Positions 26,669 to 35,576 are shown, counted from the first letter of the stretch. The stretch: 64,000 bases of DNA from Acidimicrobiales bacterium (GCA_029246685.1 JAQWMR010000004.1:1-64000), one strand, 5' to 3'. The notes: a model not told the origin generated them from the letters alone. Numbers and translations are program-made.

Positions 26669-27706
26669 ATGAGCACCACCGCCGACGACCCCGGGAGCGG
26701 AATACGGCCCGGTATGGAGAACGCCGACTTCGAGGTCGGCCCGATGCGCCCCGACCCTGACTCGGTCATGGATTCGAGTCGACGCGTGCGTATCCGCCGC
26801 GAGGGAGTTGGGCAGAAGCGATTCCCATTTCCGATTCCCAACGGCTGGTTCGTCGTTGAGGAGTCGAAGGAACTCGCTCCGGGGGAGCACAAGAATCTGT
26901 ATGCCTTCGGCAAGGACCTCGTTCTGTTCAGGGCCGAGAGCGGTGAGGCCCGCCTCATGGACGCCTACTGCCCGCACCTCGGTGCGCATATGGGCGCAGG
27001 CGGCAAGGTGGACGGCGACGGCCTCCGCTGTCCGTTCCACGGCTGGCGCTTCGATGGTGACGGAACGTGCACCGACATCCCGTATGCCGAGGGCAAGGCC
27101 ATCCCTGCGAAAGCGAAGGTGCGGACGTACCCGATCATTGAGCGCAACCGGATGATCTGGGCATGGCATCACCTGGAAGAGGGCGACCCGTTCTACGACG
27201 TACCTGACTGGCCCGAGTTCGAGGATCCGGACTGGCAGGACTACCAGACGCTGAAGTTCGACGTGGCCACGATCGTCCAGGAGTTCTCCGAGGGCGAGTT
27301 CGACGTCCAGCACTTCAAGTACGTCCACGGCGCGCCGCCGCTTCCGGGCACGGATCTCGAGGTCGACGGCACCTACCGACGCAACAGCAACGGCAACTTC
27401 ACGATCGAGAACTTCGGCCTCGGTTGCACGCGTATTTCGATCGGTGACGCCGTCCGCATCGGGCAGTCCCTTCTCCCCATCGACGAGGAGAATGTGAGCA
27501 TGACGTGGTTCTTCACCATGCCGGAGACCCTCGGCGATGGTGCTCTCAAAATGCTGGTCGACAGCTTCGCCGATGGGATCAGTCAAGACATCGTGATCTG
27601 GGAGAACAAGCGCTACGAGCCCAAACCGCTTGTCACGGCCGTCGAGCGAAACATCCGCACCGGTCGCGAGTGGTCGCTTCAGTTCTACTCCGGGCTCGAG
27701 GCCTAG
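26669..27706 (+). CDS. Rieske non-heme iron oxygenase, KshA-like
   Basis: 345-residue terminal oxygenase. The Rieske 2Fe-2S centre is CPHLGAHMG (Cys101, His103) and CPFHGW (Cys121, His124). The mononuclear iron site is in EFDVQHFKYVHG (Asp212, His215, His220). The architecture and length match 3-ketosteroid 9-alpha-hydroxylase oxygenase (KshA) and related cholesterol-7-desaturase-type enzymes, but the usual Asn before the Asp is replaced in SEGEFD, so the substrate may differ. A partner reductase is not encoded nearby. It starts directly after operator G and is followed six bases later by an SDR. Confidence 0.85.
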   Translation: MSTTADDPGSGIRPGMENADFEVGPMRPDPDSVMDSSRRVRIRREGVGQKRFPFPIPNGWFVVEESKELAPGEHKNLYAFGKDLVLFRAESGEARLMDAYCPHLGAHMGAGGKVDGDGLRCPFHGWRFDGDGTCTDIPYAEGKAIPAKAKVRTYPIIERNRMIWAWHHLEEGDPFYDVPDWPEFEDPDWQDYQTLKFDVATIVQEFSEGEFDVQHFKYVHGAPPLPGTDLEVDGTYRRNSNGNFTIENFGLGCTRISIGDAVRIGQSLLPIDEENVSMTWFFTMPETLGDGALKMLVDSFADGISQDIVIWENKRYEPKPLVTAVERNIRTGREWSLQFYSGLEA

Positions 27707-27712
27707 AACCCA

Positions 27713-28516
27713 ATGACGGGTGTTCTCGACCGTTTTCGGCTGGATGGCCAGGTGGCGATCGTTGTCGGCGCAGGTCGCGGCATGGGCGCGGCCATCGCCC
27801 GCGCACTGGCCGAAGCGGGAGCTGACGTGGTGGTCGCCGCTCGTAGCCGAGCCGAGATCGACACGGTTGCGGCCGATATTCGCGACCGCGGCTCGCGGGC
27901 GCTCGCCGTGGCGTGCGATGTGCTGGATGCCGAGCAGCGGCAGGCATTGGTGGATGCCACGATCGAAGAGTTCGGTCGACTCGACATCCTTGTCAACAAC
28001 GCCGGAGGGTTCGGCCCCCGGGGGGCGCTTGATACCTCGGTCGAAGAGTTCGAAGATTGCTTCCGGTTCAACGTGGCCGCCGTCTTCGGCCTCACCCAGA
28101 TTGCCGCCCCGGTGATGGCAAACACCGCTGGTGCTGGCTCGGTCATCAACATCGGCTCCACCGTCGCCCGCGCTGTCGGCCCCGGTTTTGCAGCCTATGC
28201 GACGGCCAAGAGCGCACTCAGCTCTCTCACCGAACTGCTCGCCCAGGACTTCGCGCCGAAGGTGCGGGTGAATGCCGTCCTTCCCGGGCCGACCCGCAGC
28301 GGGACCATCGCCACAGTCTTGGCCGGAGACGACGACGGCGCGATCGAAGCAATGATGGCGTCGCGTAATCCCTTGGCGCGTATCGCCGAACCCGAAGACA
28401 TCGCCGCGGCGGTGCTCTTCCTGGCCTCATCAGCGGCCTCGTTCGTTTCGGGTGAGATTCTGGGCGTCACGGGTGCTCAGCAGCACGCTGCGCCGATGCC
28501 ACGCGCCGATATTTAG
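27713..28516 (+). CDS. SDR family oxidoreductase
   Basis: Classical SDR of 267 residues: VGAGRGMGAAIA cofactor loop, ILVNNAGG, Ser in NIGSTVA, YATAKSA, and FVSGEILGVTGAQ at the end. Homologues include 7-alpha-hydroxysteroid dehydrogenase-like enzymes, but that level of detail is not certain. It probably forms an operon with the Rieske oxygenase, oxidising the alcohol the oxygenase makes (inference). Last gene of the island before the right tRNA fragment. Confidence 0.87.
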   Translation: MTGVLDRFRLDGQVAIVVGAGRGMGAAIARALAEAGADVVVAARSRAEIDTVAADIRDRGSRALAVACDVLDAEQRQALVDATIEEFGRLDILVNNAGGFGPRGALDTSVEEFEDCFRFNVAAVFGLTQIAAPVMANTAGAGSVINIGSTVARAVGPGFAAYATAKSALSSLTELLAQDFAPKVRVNAVLPGPTRSGTIATVLAGDDDGAIEAMMASRNPLARIAEPEDIAAAVLFLASSAASFVSGEILGVTGAQQHAAPMPRADI

Positions 28517-28630
28517 CCCTTGGGGGGCATCCCATCCCGCATCCCATCTACTCCACGGATTGGGTCGGATTCGGCGGACCAGGTAGCACAGAATCACACG
28601 GATTCTGGCAGCTCGGATAGATGTTCGTGT

Positions 28631-28676
28631 CTTGCCAAGGTTGAGGTCGCCGGTTCGAACCCGGTCGTCCGCTCCA
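28631..28676 (+). repeat. right tRNA-Gly(GCC) 3'-half (att-like)
   Basis: Second copy of the 46-base tRNA-Gly fragment, identical to 1095-1140 and in the same orientation. Upstream sequence (GCTCGGATAGATGTTCGTGT) neither pairs with the anticodon 3' stem nor supplies a D arm or 5' acceptor, so this too is only a half tRNA. It marks the right boundary of the island. Confidence 0.85.
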
Positions 28677-28681
28677 TGTGA

Positions 28682-28731
28682 AGCGGCAGGTCAGGCCCGG
28701 TTTCCGGTGCCGAGCCTGCCGCTTTCTCGTT
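28682..28731 (+). terminator. intrinsic terminator, right copy
   Basis: Same 50 bases as 1158-1207: stem 28683-28690 with 28715-28722, then a T-rich tail. Placed five bases after the CCA of the tRNA fragment. It would also stop transcription arriving from the Rieske/SDR unit. Confidence 0.72.
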
Positions 28732-28756
28732 GTGGAGCTAAGTGCGGCGTGAGATA

Positions 28757-30001
28757 TCAGCCGTAGCTGAGGCCGTGGCCGGCGGGGAAGGTGGGGTTGG
28801 CGGTGTCGTTGGCGACGTCGGGGTGGGAGACAACGACTGCCTCCATTGACGACGGGAGCTCGAACGGCAGGCGGCCGCCTGGAACCTCTTTGCCGAACAG
28901 AACGTCGAGGAGCGCCCGGTCGCTGGATCCGAAGGTGCCGGTCAGCGCGGCGGTCGACTCGAGAAGTGGGGCCACGACCGCGGCGCGATCGAGTCGTACG
29001 TCGACCACGAGTGGCACGCTCGCCCCGAGTGCGGCGAGCCGTTCTGTCTCCTCGTGGGGGAACTCGAGCGACCCTTGGTGGAAGAGGAAGTCGAGAGGAT
29101 GCCCGCTTCGTTCCTCGTAGGGCGTCTCGGTACGGACGATGGCGATGTCGGCTCCGGCCGGGTCGTCCACGACGGTGCCGAACTCAGCCGCGACGTCGGG
29201 ATCGACGTTCTCGATGTAGATGCTGGATTGGGGTGCCAGGGGCAGCGTTTCGACGTCGTTCGTCAGAAGCACGACGGATCGCCGTTGGGCGTCGAGTCCG
29301 GCGGCCACGAAGTCGTCTCGGCCTGCGATCGCAGAGGCCTGGGCCACGTCGACGTAGGGGTCGTCGAAGAGCCCGAGGTCGAACTTCACGGCCAGAAGCC
29401 GTGCGACCGACTCGTCGATGCGGGCCTCGGTCACCCGACCGGCTTCGACGAGGCCGATGAGAAGGTCGGTGCAGAGCTCTCCGCCCATCTGGTCGCATCC
29501 GGCATCGATCAGCCGAAGGAGGCGTTCGTCATAGGAGAGATGTTCCACGCCCCAGGCCTTCGGCGGCATCTGGAAGTCTGGCCGCCCCTTCTCGTGGATG
29601 AGGCTCCAGTCGGTGCAGATCACGCCTTGGAAACCGAGTTCGTCACGCAACAGGTCGGTAATGATCTGACCGTTGAACGCGAAGCCGACTTCCTCGATGT
29701 CGACACCATTGCGCTGCAGCCCGACGGGCATGCCGTAGTAGGGCATCAGCGCCGATGTGCCGGCCTCGATCGCGGCGATGAACGGCCGCAGATGTTCCTC
29801 GAAGTTGTCGCCCGGGTAGACCTGCTCGCGCCCGTAGGGGAAGTGGGCGTCCTCGCCGTCCATCTGCGGCCCGGCACCCGGAAAGTGCTTGGTCATGCAC
29901 GCCACGCTGGTGGGCCCGACGTCGCCCTGCTGCAGGCCCTCGAGATAGGCGCGGACGAGGTCGAGGCAATTCTGCAGCGCCTTCTGGCCGGGTACACCGA
30001 C
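28757..30001 (-). pseudogene. 5'-truncated glycoside hydrolase family 3 (beta-glucosidase-like)
   Basis: About 414 codons similar to the C-terminal part of GH3 enzymes: VACMTKHFPGAGPQMDGEDAHF (the family's KHF segment), GVICTDWSLIHEKG (nucleophile Asp in TDW), later IDESVARLLAVKFDLGLFD, and the C-terminal domain ending PTFPAGHGLSYG. The first 200 or so residues of the barrel expected in the family are missing. Homology stops near GVPGQKALQN at about 30,000, and upstream codons are unrelated, so the gene has lost its 5' end and probably its function. The break lies just before the BVMO operon at 30127, suggesting that segment was inserted here. Confidence 0.72.
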
Positions 30002-30126
30002 TGACGTTTTCCGCCACCGAGCGCAGGCGGCCGATTGGTCTGCCAACGGCCTGTCGACCATGCTCACGCCGCGGCGTTGATTCGAATGACGCGAGTGGGC
30101 AACGTCGTCGCCTAGGAGGAGTCGGG

Positions 30127-31944
30127 ATGACAGCCGATGATGACGAGAACGCGACATCGATCCGCGAGAAGTATCTCGCAGAGCGAGCGAAGCGCCTCGT
30201 CGAGGGCCGGACGGACATCGTGGATCTGCGCGGCGATCCCCGGCTGGCGCACTACCGGCGTGACCCCTGGACCGACTACGAGGACCGAGATCCGGTGTCC
30301 GACGATGTCGACGTCGTGATCGTCGGTGGCGGCATGGCGGGAATCCTCGCCGGAGTGCAGCTTCGCAAGGCAGGCGTTCGCCGGATCCGCATCGTCGAGG
30401 AGGCCGGCGGAGTCGGGGGGACCTGGTATTGGAACCGCTATCCGGGCCTGATGTGCGACACCGAGTCCTACGTCTACCTGCCGCTCCTCGAAGAACTCGA
30501 CTACATCCCGAAGAATCGCTACGCGTTCGGCGACGAGATCCTCGCTCACTTCCAGACGCTCGCCGCGAGGTACGACCTCACGCAGGATGCGCTCTTCCAC
30601 ACCCGAGCCGACACGACGGTTTGGGACGAGGGGTCGTTGCGCTGGCGAGTCCGTACCGATCGAGGCGACGAGATCACGGCGAAGTACGTGGTCATGGCCG
30701 TCGGAATCCTGAACCTCATGAAGCTGCCTGCGATCCCGGACATGGACGCGTTCCAGGGAACGTCCTTCCACACCTCGCGATGGAACTACGAGTACACCGG
30801 CGGCACGATTCACGGCGGACTCGACGGGCTTGCCGACAAGACGGTGGCGATCATCGGCGCGGGCGGGACTGCCGCCCAGGCGATTCCCCATCTCGCCAAA
30901 GACTCGAAGCAGCTGTTCGTCTTCCAACGCACACCTTCGGCGGTGGGTTGGCGTGACAACAGACCGACGGCGGACGACTTCGCCGATGATCTCCAGCCCG
31001 GTTGGCAACGCGAACGCATGGAGAACTTCCAGGCGATCCTCCAAGCCACACCAGTCGACGTGGACCTGGTCGATGATGGCTGGACCCGGCACTGGGCCAA
31101 GGCCACCGCGATGCCCTTCGATCCCGCCTGGTCCATGGAGGAGTACGAGCAGCGAGTCGAGGAGGTGGACTTCGAGATCATGGAGGCGCATCGCCGCCGC
31201 ATCGAAGAGACCGTCGACGATGCAGCGACCGCGGAGAGCTTGAAGCCGTATTACCGATATCCCTGCAAGCGGCCTTTGTTCCACGACGAGTTCCTGCTCG
31301 CGTTCAACGAGCCGAACGTGGAGCTCGTCGACTGTCCTGCCGGGGTCGAGCGACTGACCGAAACCGGGCTGGTCGCGGCCGGGCGTGAATACGACGTCGA
31401 CTGCATCGTCTACGCCACGGGATTCGAGCCGGAGATGACGCCGTTGTTCCGCCGCGTCGGGCACGAGGTCACCGGCCGCGGCGGCGTGCAGCTTGCCGAC
31501 CGGTGGTCGGACGGGCCGAGGACCCTGCACGGCGTCGTGAGCCGCTGCTTTCCGAACATGTTCCTGATGCCCAGCCCGTTCCAACAGGGACCGGTGACCG
31601 CCAATCACACGCTCGCCGTCGTCGAGGTGGCGGAGCACGTCGCCGCGGTCATTGCGAGCCTCGAGGAGAAGGGCGTCGCCGCTTTCGAGCTGAGCGAAGA
31701 TGCGGAAGACGCGTGGTGTCAGAAATTCCTCAGAGTCGGCCCGCCGCTCGGCGCGTTCCAGGCGTCGTGCACGCCGTCCCGTATCAACAACGAAGGCGAC
31801 CCTGCCGCGATGAAGCCGCTGGCCGGCGTCTACGGCGACTTCTTCCGGTACAAGAAGCTTCTGGCCGACTGGCGAGCCACGGGGGAGTTCGAGGGACTCG
31901 AACTCGTGAAAGAGTCTTCGCAACACGAAGGAGATGCGGGATGA
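30127..31944 (+). CDS. Baeyer-Villiger-type flavin monooxygenase 3 (long form)
   Basis: 605-residue BVMO: FAD motif IVGGGMAGILAG, WYWNRYPGLMCDTESY, fingerprint FQGTSFHTSRWNY, and NADPH motif IIGAGGTAAQA. It is a clear paralogue of the island protein at 13159, with matching domain order and long shared stretches. ATG 30127 follows TAGGAGGAGTCGGG. First gene of an operon with a cyclase-family hydrolase (ATGA overlap) and an SDR. This order would allow ketone to lactone, then ring opening (inference). Confidence 0.9.
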   Translation: MTADDDENATSIREKYLAERAKRLVEGRTDIVDLRGDPRLAHYRRDPWTDYEDRDPVSDDVDVVIVGGGMAGILAGVQLRKAGVRRIRIVEEAGGVGGTWYWNRYPGLMCDTESYVYLPLLEELDYIPKNRYAFGDEILAHFQTLAARYDLTQDALFHTRADTTVWDEGSLRWRVRTDRGDEITAKYVVMAVGILNLMKLPAIPDMDAFQGTSFHTSRWNYEYTGGTIHGGLDGLADKTVAIIGAGGTAAQAIPHLAKDSKQLFVFQRTPSAVGWRDNRPTADDFADDLQPGWQRERMENFQAILQATPVDVDLVDDGWTRHWAKATAMPFDPAWSMEEYEQRVEEVDFEIMEAHRRRIEETVDDAATAESLKPYYRYPCKRPLFHDEFLLAFNEPNVELVDCPAGVERLTETGLVAAGREYDVDCIVYATGFEPEMTPLFRRVGHEVTGRGGVQLADRWSDGPRTLHGVVSRCFPNMFLMPSPFQQGPVTANHTLAVVEVAEHVAAVIASLEEKGVAAFELSEDAEDAWCQKFLRVGPPLGAFQASCTPSRINNEGDPAAMKPLAGVYGDFFRYKKLLADWRATGEFEGLELVKESSQHEGDAG

Positions 31945-32885
31945 CGGATCTGCCACTGCCCGACTCGGCGAGAATGTACGAGATCTTCGAGTCGGTGAAG
32001 AACTGGGGACGTTGGGGCGAGGACGATGAGGCGGGGGCGCTCAACCTGATCACCGACGATGTGCGTCGTGGAGCGGCAGCGGCAGTGCGCCACGGTCGTG
32101 CCGTCAGCTGTGCGCGAGACATTCCGGTTGATCCGGCGCCGGACAATCCGCATCCGGCGCTGCACATGATGGTGAAGGGTGGCGACGACTGTCTGATTCC
32201 CGGGCTCGGGTTCGAGACGACGTCGGACTTCGTCGGCCTCGCCTTCCACGGCATGGCGAGCTCGCACCTCGATGCCTTCTGCCATGTTCTGCGCGACGGC
32301 CTGATGTACAACGGCCGGCCCGCAGCGCTCGTCAAGAGCACCGGGGCAGAGAAGAACACGGTGATGTGTGCCAAGGACGGGATCACCACGAGGGGTGTGC
32401 TGCTCGACATGCCCCGTGCACTCGGCATCGACTGGCTCGAGCCCGGGCACTTCGTCGATCCCGATCAGTTGGACCTCGCGGTCTCGGCCCAGAACGACGT
32501 CGAGATCCGCGAGGGCGACTGCCTGCTGATCTCGCTCGGGCGCGATGCGCAGCGAGCCGAACGGGGGCCGTTCAACCCCTTCAGGTCCGGGACGCCGGGG
32601 CTGCATCCCGAGTGCGTGCCCTGGATGCACGAGCGAGGAATCTCCGTGCTCGGCTCCGACATCATCTCCGACGTGCTCCCGGTCTCCGGGGTCGAGGGCT
32701 GGGCGATGCCCGTGCACGAGTGCACCCTCGTCGCGATGGGTGTCCACCTCCTCGACAATCTCGACCTGTCGGGCCTCATGGCGGAGTGCGCCGCGCTCTC
32801 GCAGTGGGACTTCCAGCTCACGATCGCGCCGTTGCGGATCGAGGGGGGCACCGGCTCCCCGGTTAATCCCATCGCCGTACTCTGA
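31941..32885 (+). CDS. cyclase family protein (kynurenine formamidase-like hydrolase)
   Basis: 314 residues; the metal motif HGMASSHLDAFCH matches the HxxxxxHxDxxxH pattern of the cyclase/kynurenine-formamidase superfamily. Further blocks are GVLLDMPRALG and a late HECTLVAMGVHLLDNL. Members hydrolyse amides, esters or lactones with a divalent metal. The ATG overlaps the BVMO stop (ATGA), so lactone hydrolysis after the Baeyer-Villiger step is an attractive inference. Cytoplasmic. Confidence 0.82.
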   Translation: MTDLPLPDSARMYEIFESVKNWGRWGEDDEAGALNLITDDVRRGAAAAVRHGRAVSCARDIPVDPAPDNPHPALHMMVKGGDDCLIPGLGFETTSDFVGLAFHGMASSHLDAFCHVLRDGLMYNGRPAALVKSTGAEKNTVMCAKDGITTRGVLLDMPRALGIDWLEPGHFVDPDQLDLAVSAQNDVEIREGDCLLISLGRDAQRAERGPFNPFRSGTPGLHPECVPWMHERGISVLGSDIISDVLPVSGVEGWAMPVHECTLVAMGVHLLDNLDLSGLMAECAALSQWDFQLTIAPLRIEGGTGSPVNPIAVL

Positions 32886-32904
32886 GATCGGTGGAGGCGA
32901 CCGC

Positions 32905-33810
32905 ATGAGCATCGACCTCGAGGACCAGGTAGCGATCGTCACCGGAGCCGGCGGTGGCATCGGGCGCGCGACGGCGCTCGAGCTCGCTCGCCTGGGCGCC
33001 GCCGTGGTCGTCAACGATCTCGGAACGTCCACACGAGGGGAGGGGAGCGACGCGACGAAGGCGGAGTCCGTCGCGGATGAAATCAGCGCGGCCGGCGGTC
33101 GCGCCGCCGTCAGCGGCGACTCGGTTGCTGAGTTCGAGGCCGCCGGTCGGATCGTCGACACAGCGCTGACGGCGTTCGGTCGCGTCGACATCCTCGTGAA
33201 CAACGCCGGCCTCACGGCGCCGGGCAACATCAAGAGCCTCGACCCGGACGACTTCGAACGAATCAGCGCCAGCCACATCAAGGGCACGTTCAACTGCGCG
33301 CGCCACGCCGTCCCCCACATGATCGAGGCGGGAGGCGGCCGCATCGTCAACCTCGTGTCTCGGGCCGGCATCCTGGGGATCCCCGGCTCCGTTGCCTACG
33401 GCGTCGGAAAGGGCGGCGTGTTCGGATTCACCAACGTCGCCAGCCGCGAACTGGCGCGTCACGGCATCACGGTGAACGCCGTGAACCCGGCCTCCACGGA
33501 GACGCGCATGGTCACCCAGGCAACCGACCAGATGCGGCGGGGCGACGCCGAGATGCAGGCCCGCGGGGCCGCTCTTCTGGCGGCGGCCCAATCGCCCGAG
33601 CAGGTGGCGGTGTTGATCGCCTGGCTGTGCACGCCTGCAGCGGCCGACGTCAGCGGGCAGGTGTTCCTCGTCAGCAAGAACAACGTCGGACTGTTCCAGC
33701 CGCTGACCATCACGCAGAACGTCGATCGCGACGAGGCTTGGACGGTGGCCGATCTCGGCGACGCGCTCGGAGGTCTCAGCTACCACCCGCTCGACCAGCC
33801 TTACGGCTGA
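32905..33810 (+). CDS. SDR family oxidoreductase (MFE-2/17beta-HSD4-like)
   Basis: 301 residues with IVTGAGGGIGRATALELARLGA, a VVVNDLGTSTRGEGSD insertion characteristic of the hydroxyacyl-CoA dehydrogenase/17beta-HSD type 4 branch, ILVNNAGL, NLVSRAG, and YGVGKGG, where Tyr and Lys keep the catalytic spacing. The start codon follows GGTGGAGGCG. Likely oxidises a 3-hydroxyacyl-CoA or secondary alcohol in the pathway of the upstream BVMO and cyclase. Convergent with the amidohydrolase at 33824. Confidence 0.85.
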   Translation: MSIDLEDQVAIVTGAGGGIGRATALELARLGAAVVVNDLGTSTRGEGSDATKAESVADEISAAGGRAAVSGDSVAEFEAAGRIVDTALTAFGRVDILVNNAGLTAPGNIKSLDPDDFERISASHIKGTFNCARHAVPHMIEAGGGRIVNLVSRAGILGIPGSVAYGVGKGGVFGFTNVASRELARHGITVNAVNPASTETRMVTQATDQMRRGDAEMQARGAALLAAAQSPEQVAVLIAWLCTPAAADVSGQVFLVSKNNVGLFQPLTITQNVDRDEAWTVADLGDALGGLSYHPLDQPYG

Positions 33811-33817
33811 TCGCGAG

Positions 33818-33834
33818 CCGAGGCTACGCCTCGC
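33818..33834. terminator. possible bidirectional hairpin between convergent genes
   Basis: Perfect short stem CGAGGC-TAC-GCCTCG (33819-33833) overlapping the stop codon of the leftward amidohydrolase. There is no T tract, so it is weak as an intrinsic terminator. Confidence 0.3.
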
Positions 33835-35563
33835 GTCCGCCCGGCACCTCGACGGTCGCCGTGTCGCGACCACTGCGCAGCACGACGCCTGGACGGGCGC
33901 CCGTGTCTTCGCCGTCACGGATGATCTCGACGCCATTCGCGAACACGTGGTCGATCCCCGACGCATCGGCGTAGAGACGCCCGGCGCCGGCCGGCAGGTC
34001 GTACCTCGTGTAGGTCTCGCCGAGTCCGACGGTGTCGGCGTCGAAGACCACGACGTCGGCGTGGAAGCCCTCTTCGAGACGCCCGCGTTCGCGTAGGCCG
34101 TAGTGCTTCGCCGGGAGATCCGTGAGTTGACGGATCGCTTCCTCCATCGAGATCAGCTCGCGCTCGCGCACGCCCTCCCCGAGGACGACAGTGGAGAAGG
34201 CGAAGGTGTCGATCATGTCGAGATGGGCGCCGGCGTCCGACGCGCCGATGAGCGTGCGATCGTCGTGCCAGAGCTCGCCCCGTATCCGCCACGTCTCGTC
34301 GTCGTCACCCATGCTCGGCATCATGAAGTAGGTCTGGAGGTCGTCGGCGACCGCGATGTCGATCATGACGTCGAACGGCGCCTTGTCTTCCTCCTCGGCG
34401 ATCTCCCCGATTCGGCGACCCCGGTAGGTCGCGAGTGATTCGTTCTTGATCTGATCGATCGTGAAGTGCTCCCACCGGGCGATGCCGCGCATGGGTGACT
34501 CCGGGTTCTGCGCGTCCTCGGCCATCTGCGCTCGCTGCGCGGGGTCGTCGAGGATCGCCAGCTTCTCTGCCTTCGACAGCTGGAAGAACGGTGCCCAGTT
34601 GTGCAGGGCATCGAAGATGAATCCGGAGTCGAGGTTGATCCGGAGCGTCATGGGCTGCGGAACGGTCAGCGCGATGACTTCGGCGCCACGGGCGCGGGCG
34701 ATGTCGGTCGCGGCGAGTTGGCTCTCGGTGCTCGCCGAGTTGGCGGAGTTCGCCGCCATGACGTTCCAGTTCACCGGTCGGTTTGCGGCAAGGGAGATGT
34801 CGGCCATGTAGTTGGCCTCTTCCTCGCCCCAGCCGACGCCCGGCAGAAACTCGATCGTGGTCCCCTCGAAGTCACGGGCCTGGCGGGCCAAGGTCAGCAT
34901 CTCGTCCTTCGACGCATGCCGAGACGGAACGGGCTTCCCGTCGAGATCGTTGTGGGTGGACGAGATCGTGGATGAGAACCCGAGGCCACCCTCCGCCATG
35001 GATGCGCGGAGCAGTTCGACCATCTGCGCGAGTTCGTCATCGGTCGCCTCGTGGCCTACTGCGCGCTCGCCCATGACGGTTCGCCGGATCGCCGAGTGGC
35101 CGACCATGAAGCCCGCGTTCACAGCGAGCGTGCCCTCGAGTTGATCGAGGTATTCGCCGAACGACTGCCAGTTCCAGGGAACCCCTGCCTCGAGAGCCTC
35201 GAGCGGCATCCCTTCGACCCGAGAGAGCATCTTCATCAGGTAGGGGCCGGCCTCGGGCGAGAGTGGCGCGATGGAGAAGCCGCAGTTGCCTCCGACCACG
35301 CTCGTCACGCCGTGATAGGGCGACGGCGACAGCGTGCCGTCCCAGAACGCCTGCGCGTCGTAGTGCGTGTGCACGTCGACGAAGCCGGGCGCCACGATCT
35401 TGCCGGTGGCGTCGATCGTCTGTCGCGCCTCCTCATCGACACCGCCCTCTTCGACACTGCCGATCGCGACGATCCGCCCGTCGCGGATACCGACGTCGGC
35501 GTGGCGGGGCTCGCCTCCGGATCCGTCGACGACGGTTCCACCTCGAATGATGACGTCCAGCAT
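33824..35563 (-). CDS. N-acyl-D-amino-acid deacylase-like amidohydrolase
   Basis: 579 residues of the amidohydrolase-3/D-aminoacylase family. The DVIIRGGTVVDGSGGEP opening and VAPGFVDVHTHYDAQ (HxH metal site) are typical, as are GFMVGHSAIRRTVMG, GASDAGAHLDMIDTF (late Asp) and HADVVVFDADTVG. Family members hydrolyse N-acyl amino acids or related cyclic amides with zinc. The ATG at 35563 is chosen because the family motif starts there, and the frame upstream is unrelated. It lies 13 bases after the next leftward gene. Substrate unknown. Confidence 0.82.
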   Translation of the reverse strand: MLDVIIRGGTVVDGSGGEPRHADVGIRDGRIVAIGSVEEGGVDEEARQTIDATGKIVAPGFVDVHTHYDAQAFWDGTLSPSPYHGVTSVVGGNCGFSIAPLSPEAGPYLMKMLSRVEGMPLEALEAGVPWNWQSFGEYLDQLEGTLAVNAGFMVGHSAIRRTVMGERAVGHEATDDELAQMVELLRASMAEGGLGFSSTISSTHNDLDGKPVPSRHASKDEMLTLARQARDFEGTTIEFLPGVGWGEEEANYMADISLAANRPVNWNVMAANSANSASTESQLAATDIARARGAEVIALTVPQPMTLRINLDSGFIFDALHNWAPFFQLSKAEKLAILDDPAQRAQMAEDAQNPESPMRGIARWEHFTIDQIKNESLATYRGRRIGEIAEEEDKAPFDVMIDIAVADDLQTYFMMPSMGDDDETWRIRGELWHDDRTLIGASDAGAHLDMIDTFAFSTVVLGEGVRERELISMEEAIRQLTDLPAKHYGLRERGRLEEGFHADVVVFDADTVGLGETYTRYDLPAGAGRLYADASGIDHVFANGVEIIRDGEDTGARPGVVLRSGRDTATVEVPGGREA

Positions 35564-35576
35564 GTGATCGCCTCGC

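Larger units (their letters stand above)
1095..28731. mobile_element. candidate genomic island flanked by tRNA-Gly 3'-half direct repeats
   Basis: A 27.5-kb segment lies between two direct copies of the 3' half of a tRNA-Gly(GCC) gene plus its terminator (1095-1207 and 28631-28731). A tRNA 3' end duplicated at both ends is the usual footprint of site-specific integration. All seven internal transcription units carry one operator-like inverted repeat (see the individual sites), which supports a single coherent insert. No integrase, relaxase or phage gene is visible, so it is immobile now or was mobilised in trans. Neither copy is a full tRNA, so the intact gene should lie upstream of the window or elsewhere, as expected for tandem accretion. 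Island status is inference from the repeats. Confidence 0.55.
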
